Below, one piece after another: positions 6,829-9,783 of a stretch of 9,783 nt of DNA (position 1 is its first letter; each line of letters starts with the position of its first letter). Made by a program: the position numbers and the translations under genes. The notes under the pieces were generated by a model that saw nothing but the letters and a program-made list of their open reading frames with translations, was not told where the DNA came from and made no database searches. Origin of the DNA: Prevotellaceae bacterium UBA1746 (GTDB lineage Bacteria; Bacteroidota; Bacteroidia; Bacteroidales; Bacteroidaceae); assembly GCA_905369775.1 (NCBI GenBank), contig CAJPJR010000069.1, forward strand, positions 1 through 9,783, given 5' to 3'.

Positions 6829-7599
6829 TCAGCGGCCGATGAAACCGCGCTTGGAGTTGGTGAGGAACTCGAGCAGATAGTCGATCTCTTTGCAGGGCAT
6901 TACCGTTTCGCGAATCTCGGCAATGCGGTCATTGAAGAGTTTGGAATTTTGGTAAAGGATGAGATAAGCGGCGTGCAGCGCATTGATCACATCCATGGGG
7001 AAATTGCGGCGCTTCAAGCCGACCATGTTCAGCCCGCAGTAGGCCACCGGCTCACGCGAGGCGATGCAGAAGGGCGGAACGTCCTGCGCGGTGCGCGTGC
7101 CTCCGCCCACCATCACATAAGAACCGATGTGGCAGAATTGATGCACCAGCACGTTGGCCGAAAGGATGGCGAAATCGTCGATCACCACCTCGCCGGCAAT
7201 TTTTGTCGAGTTGCCAATGATGCAACCGTTGCCGATGTTGCAATCGTGCCCGACGTGCATGCCTTCCATGAGAAGGTTGTTGCTGCCGACCACCGTGCGC
7301 CCCTTGGCCGCTGTGCCGCGGTTGATGGTCACATTCTCGCGGATGGTGTTGTTGTCGCCCACTTCGGCGGTGGTGACTTCGCCGCGGAACTTAAGATCTT
7401 GCGGTACTGCGCCGATCACGGCACCGGGGAAAAAGGTGTTGCCCTTGCCGATGCGCGCGCCGCTGAGCAGCGTCACGGAGTTCATCAGGCGGTTGTTGTC
7501 GCCCAACTCTACATTGGCATCGATGTAGCAAAAGGGGCCAATCTCGCAGTTTTCGCCGATTTTGGCTTCGGGATGGACAAAGGCCAGAGGAGAAATCAT
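6829..7599 (-). CDS. lpxA: UDP-N-acetylglucosamine O-acyltransferase
   Basis: LpxA moves a 3-hydroxyacyl chain from acyl carrier protein to the 3-OH of UDP-GlcNAc, the first step of lipid A synthesis, in the cytoplasm. The 256-residue protein shows the left-handed beta-helix hexapeptide pattern through about residue 190, the motif GNTFFPGAVIGAVPQDLKF (53-71), the catalytic His at 118 (HVGHD), and His153 in VHQFC, which corresponds to E. coli His160. By my hand alignment Gly166 corresponds to E. coli Gly173, the position where a small residue allows a long acyl chain, which would agree with the long hydroxyacyl chains of Bacteroidales lipid A. E. coli His144 appears as Glu137. A helical C-terminal domain (about 191-256) completes it. 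It follows lpxC by only 23 nt. The frame is intact and the length typical. Confidence 0.97.
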   Translation of the reverse strand: MISPLAFVHPEAKIGENCEIGPFCYIDANVELGDNNRLMNSVTLLSGARIGKGNTFFPGAVIGAVPQDLKFRGEVTTAEVGDNNTIRENVTINRGTAAKGRTVVGSNNLLMEGMHVGHDCNIGNGCIIGNSTKIAGEVVIDDFAILSANVLVHQFCHIGSYVMVGGGTRTAQDVPPFCIASREPVAYCGLNMVGLKRRNFPMDVINALHAAYLILYQNSKLFNDRIAEIRETVMPCKEIDYLLEFLTNSKRGFIGR

Positions 7600-7622
7600 G
7601 GGAGGTGTGGGTGTGAGGGGGA

Positions 7623-8534
7623 TTAAGAATGAAGGAGTTTGGAGCGGACGAGGCGGGCAAACTTGTTGTTGGCCTCGTGACCGGGACGAATGGCAATGAT
7701 GCGCCCTTTGAGCGGGCGGCCGATCAGGGCCATATCGCCGATGATGTCGAGGAGCTTGTGGCGCGCGGGCTCATTTTCCCACGTCACCGGGCGCTCTTGG
7801 ATGTAGCCGAGCTGGTTGGCGTCGAGATGCTTCACGCCGAGCGAGTCGGAAAGCTTGTCGAGACGAGCTTGATCGACGCGGCGCTCATAGATGACGAGGG
7901 CGTTGCTCAAATCGCCGCCTTTGATGAGCCCCATGTGCAGGAGGGGTTCAATTTCGCGGACGAAAACAAAGGTGCGAGCGCTGGCAATCTCCTCGGGGAA
8001 GTCGGAAAGGTGCTCGAGCACTGCGCTTTGCGTCTGGATGAACTGGCTGTCGGGGAAAACAATGGTGGAGTCGAGCGCAAAATGATCGCAGGGCTGCACA
8101 CGCAGGCACGAACCCGAGATCTCATCGTAGTACTCAAACGGTTCGACCACCTCGAGATAACGACGTTCGGCTTGCTGTTCGCGCAGGCCGACTCGCTGGA
8201 TTTCGCGCACATAGAGCACAGAACTACCGTCGAGGATGGGAAATTCCGGCCCGTCGACCTCGATGAGGCAGTTGTCAACGCCCATGGCCACCAAGGCGGC
8301 CATGGCGTGCTCGATAGTGGAAACGCGACAATCGGGTGTCCCCACCACGGTGCCGCGGGAAGTGTCGATCACGTTTTCGGCCAGGGGCACAATTTCGGGT
8401 TGTCCTTCGAGATCTACGCGACGAATGCGGTAGCCGTGATCTTCATCGGCGGGATGAAAAGTAACAGTGAGGTGGAGACCGGTGTGCAGTCCCTTACCGG
8501 AGAGAGAGAACGAGGATTGAAGGGTATGTTGCAT
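7623..8534 (-). CDS. lpxC: UDP-3-O-acyl-N-acetylglucosamine deacetylase, single-domain form
   Basis: LpxC removes the N-acetyl group from UDP-3-O-acyl-GlcNAc, the committed step of lipid A synthesis, using a zinc ion. The 303-residue protein keeps every catalytic feature: Glu75-His76 in STIEHAMAAL, His259 and Asp263 in ARHKLLDIIGD (zinc ligands with His76), the general acid His286 in RPGHEANNK, and the SGKGLHTG start (12-19). The LpxC domain is full length by E. coli standards (305). It is odd for its lineage, because Bacteroidota LpxC is normally fused to FabZ, giving a protein of about 460 residues. Here the frame stops 10 residues after NNKFAR, about where the FabZ linker would begin, and lpxA starts 23 nt later, leaving no room for a dehydratase. 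It begins 52 nt after lpxD. Start ATG 8534 matches the family start (MQHTLQSSFSLSG). Confidence 0.97.
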   Translation of the reverse strand: MQHTLQSSFSLSGKGLHTGLHLTVTFHPADEDHGYRIRRVDLEGQPEIVPLAENVIDTSRGTVVGTPDCRVSTIEHAMAALVAMGVDNCLIEVDGPEFPILDGSSVLYVREIQRVGLREQQAERRYLEVVEPFEYYDEISGSCLRVQPCDHFALDSTIVFPDSQFIQTQSAVLEHLSDFPEEIASARTFVFVREIEPLLHMGLIKGGDLSNALVIYERRVDQARLDKLSDSLGVKHLDANQLGYIQERPVTWENEPARHKLLDIIGDMALIGRPLKGRIIAIRPGHEANNKFARLVRSKLLHS

Positions 8535-8559
8535 CGATGATTATCGTCTTCGGAATGTG

Positions 8560-8579
8560 GTGCAGCGGCGAGGCTGCAC
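8560..8579 (-). other. Perfect hairpin in the lpxD-lpxC intergenic gap
   Basis: On the minus strand GTGCAGC (8579-8573) and GCTGCAC (8566-8560) are exact inverse complements around the 6-nt loop CTCGCC, giving a 7-bp stem with five G-C pairs. It fills most of the 52-nt gap and is followed by an A-rich stretch, not by a T tract, so it is not a classical intrinsic terminator. An RNA-processing, stability or translation-tuning role in the transcript is inference. Confidence 0.45.
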
Positions 8580-8586
8580 GGGTGGT

Positions 8587-9633
8587 TTACTGGCGTTCGG
8601 CGAGGGTGGCCTTGAGCTCGTTGAGTTCTCGGCGCAGGGCAATGACCTCGTCGCGCAGATCGGGGAGTCGTTTGAAAAGTGCGCTGGAGCGCGCAAAGGT
8701 TTTGGCGTTGATGGCGGGCGTACCCATGAGGGGTTGGCCGTCGGTGCGGGCACTGTGGATGCCACTTTGCGCACCGGCTTGCAAACGATCGGGGAGTTGC
8801 AAATGACCGGCGACACCTACCTGTCCGCCGAGCATGCTCCACTCCCCTACCTTGGTGCTTCCGGCCACGCCGACCTGGGCCGACATCACCGTGTGGGCAC
8901 CGACTTCGACATTGTGGGCAATTTGCACCAGATTGTCGAGCTTCACGCCGCGGCGAACGTAGGTGCTGCCCATCGTCGAGCGGTCAACGCAGGCATTGGC
9001 GCCAATTTCGACACGATCCTCGACGGTGACGATGCCGATTTGCGGAATTTTTTCGTAACCATCGGCCGCGGGGGCGAAACCAAAGCCGTCGGCACCGATG
9101 ACACAGCCGCTGTGGAGAATGACTTCATTGCCGATGCGACAGCCGTGGTAGACACTAACGCCGGGATAGAAGAGACAGTTTTCGCCGACACTGGCACCTT
9201 GTTCGATGACGCAGTGGGCATAAATTTGGGTACCCGATCCGATAGTGACACCCGATCCGATGTAGGCAAAGGGTCCCACGTAGACGTCATCGCCCAGCGT
9301 GGCGTCGGCTTCGACACAAGCCAGGGGGTGAACGCCGGAACGCTTTTGAGTCATGGATTCATAGAGCGAAAGCAAACGAGCGATGGCTTCGTAGGCGTTG
9401 TCGACGCGAACCAATGTGGCCGAAACGGGGCCTTCGAGTACGAAATCGCGATTGACGAGTACGACGCTGGATGCGGTTTCGTAGAGGTAGTGGGCGTATT
9501 TGGGATTGGCCAAAAAGGAGATGGCTCCGGCCTCCCCTTCTTCGATCTTGGCAAAGGTTTTGACGGTGGCTTCGGCGTTGCCTTCAACGCTGCCGCCAAG
9601 GTAGGTGGCGATTTGCTGCGCGGTAAATTCCAT
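8587..9633 (-). CDS. lpxD: UDP-3-O-(3-hydroxyacyl)glucosamine N-acyltransferase
   Basis: LpxD adds the second 3-hydroxyacyl chain, from acyl carrier protein to the 2-amino group, the third step of lipid A synthesis. The 348-residue protein has the N-terminal uridine-binding domain (about 1-100, including AISFLANPKYAHYLYET at 37-53), a hexapeptide-repeat beta helix (about 100-300) with HSGCVIGADGFGFAPAADGY (174-193) and GANACVDRSTMGST (211-224), and the catalytic His240 in VQIAHNVEVGAH. A C-terminal amphipathic helix (about 318-348, RDEVIALRRELNELKATL) probably helps trimerisation and acyl-carrier contact. It is the first gene of the lpx operon, about 15 nt downstream of the expected start of transcription from the promoter at 9655-9688. 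Length and motifs are those of a normal functional enzyme. Confidence 0.97.
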   Translation of the reverse strand: MEFTAQQIATYLGGSVEGNAEATVKTFAKIEEGEAGAISFLANPKYAHYLYETASSVVLVNRDFVLEGPVSATLVRVDNAYEAIARLLSLYESMTQKRSGVHPLACVEADATLGDDVYVGPFAYIGSGVTIGSGTQIYAHCVIEQGASVGENCLFYPGVSVYHGCRIGNEVILHSGCVIGADGFGFAPAADGYEKIPQIGIVTVEDRVEIGANACVDRSTMGSTYVRRGVKLDNLVQIAHNVEVGAHTVMSAQVGVAGSTKVGEWSMLGGQVGVAGHLQLPDRLQAGAQSGIHSARTDGQPLMGTPAINAKTFARSSALFKRLPDLRDEVIALRRELNELKATLAERQ

Positions 9634-9654
9634 GGACTAAAATATAACTTACTG

Positions 9655-9688
9655 CAAATATACAATTTCTGCGGCATCCCGCGAACAA
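9655..9688 (-). promoter_or_regulatory. Bacteroidota-type promoter for the lpxD-lpxC-lpxA-miaA operon
   Basis: The minus strand carries TATATTTG (9655-9662), a perfect TAnnTTTG -7 box. Upstream there is only a partial -33 match, TTGT (9685-9688, 22-nt spacer) within the repeated TTGTTG. The predicted start of transcription near 9648 gives a leader of about 15 nt before the lpxD ATG at 9633, closely similar to the other promoter in the window. Confidence 0.75.
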
Positions 9689-9783
9689 CAAGGCGCATAT
9701 TTGTGTCTTTCGCGCGGGAATGCGGTGCATTTGGCGCATTGGGTGGGCGAATGTGCAATGGTGGGGTGCACTCTTCACTGCGG
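9689..9783. other. Unassigned edge sequence upstream of the lpxD promoter
   Basis: No open frame, RNA gene or repeat can be supported here on either strand. It could be the 3' end of an upstream minus-strand gene or the start region of a divergent one, but too little is present to decide. Confidence 0.4.

Noticed and set aside
5393..6880. A 495-codon plus-strand open frame antisense to miaA and the pRiA4b-like gene
   Set aside because: It spans two real genes and their gap on the other strand, both with recognisable family motifs or tight operon spacing; composition is that of a shadow frame.
8277..8307. Inverted repeat around two CCATGG sites inside lpxC
   Set aside because: It lies in codons for the conserved MAALVAMGVDN region, where repeated Ala and Met codons produce it; no independent sign of function.
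7629..8540. A 303-codon plus-strand frame exactly opposing lpxC
   Set aside because: It exists because of codon bias in lpxC; the lpxC product has every catalytic residue, while the opposite frame has no family resemblance.

Overview
This window looks like ordinary chromosomal core sequence from a GC-rich member of the Bacteroidota, most likely order Bacteroidales. Four things support that: two perfect Bacteroidota-type -7 promoter boxes (TAnnTTTG) just upstream of the two operons; no Shine-Dalgarno-like leaders; protein sequences that read like Bacteroidales orthologues (a long 389-residue PurM, a 370-residue RF1, a Bacteroidales-like MiaA and LpxC); and the lpxD-lpxC-lpxA gene order. Every gene I can support lies on the minus strand, so transcription runs from high to low coordinates.

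Region 1 (about 9690 down to 5262) is a lipid A / tRNA-modification operon. A TAnnTTTG promoter at 9655-9662 precedes lpxD. It is followed by lpxC, lpxA, a small acidic pRiA4b ORF-3-like protein, and miaA. A hairpin plus T-rich tract directly after the miaA stop looks like the operon's intrinsic terminator. LpxA, LpxC and LpxD carry out the first three acylation/deacetylation steps of lipid A synthesis, so the operon supplies the outer-membrane lipid A precursor UDP-2,3-diacylglucosamine.

Region 2 (about 5204 down to 229) is a second operon. It starts at a textbook TTTG-N20-TAnnTTTG promoter (5173-5204), followed by a TPM-domain membrane protein with a zinc ribbon, lemA, purM, a GIY-YIG/DUF4357 protein, and prfA (release factor 1). 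The TPM/LemA pair is a common envelope-associated pairing. purM and prfA are, from memory, direct neighbours in many Bacteroidales; here a lower-GC nuclease-like gene sits between them.

Region 3 (119 down to 1) holds only the signal peptide and first residues of an exported, probably outer-membrane, protein that runs off the window edge. The right edge (9689-9783) holds nothing I can assign.

Most of the window is conventional. The observations most worth checking are the single-domain LpxC (the FabZ dehydratase domain normally fused to LpxC in Bacteroidota is cleanly absent), the GIY-YIG/DUF4357 gene between two core genes, and a perfect 7-bp hairpin between lpxD and lpxC. I did not find convincing evidence for an undescribed multi-gene system.
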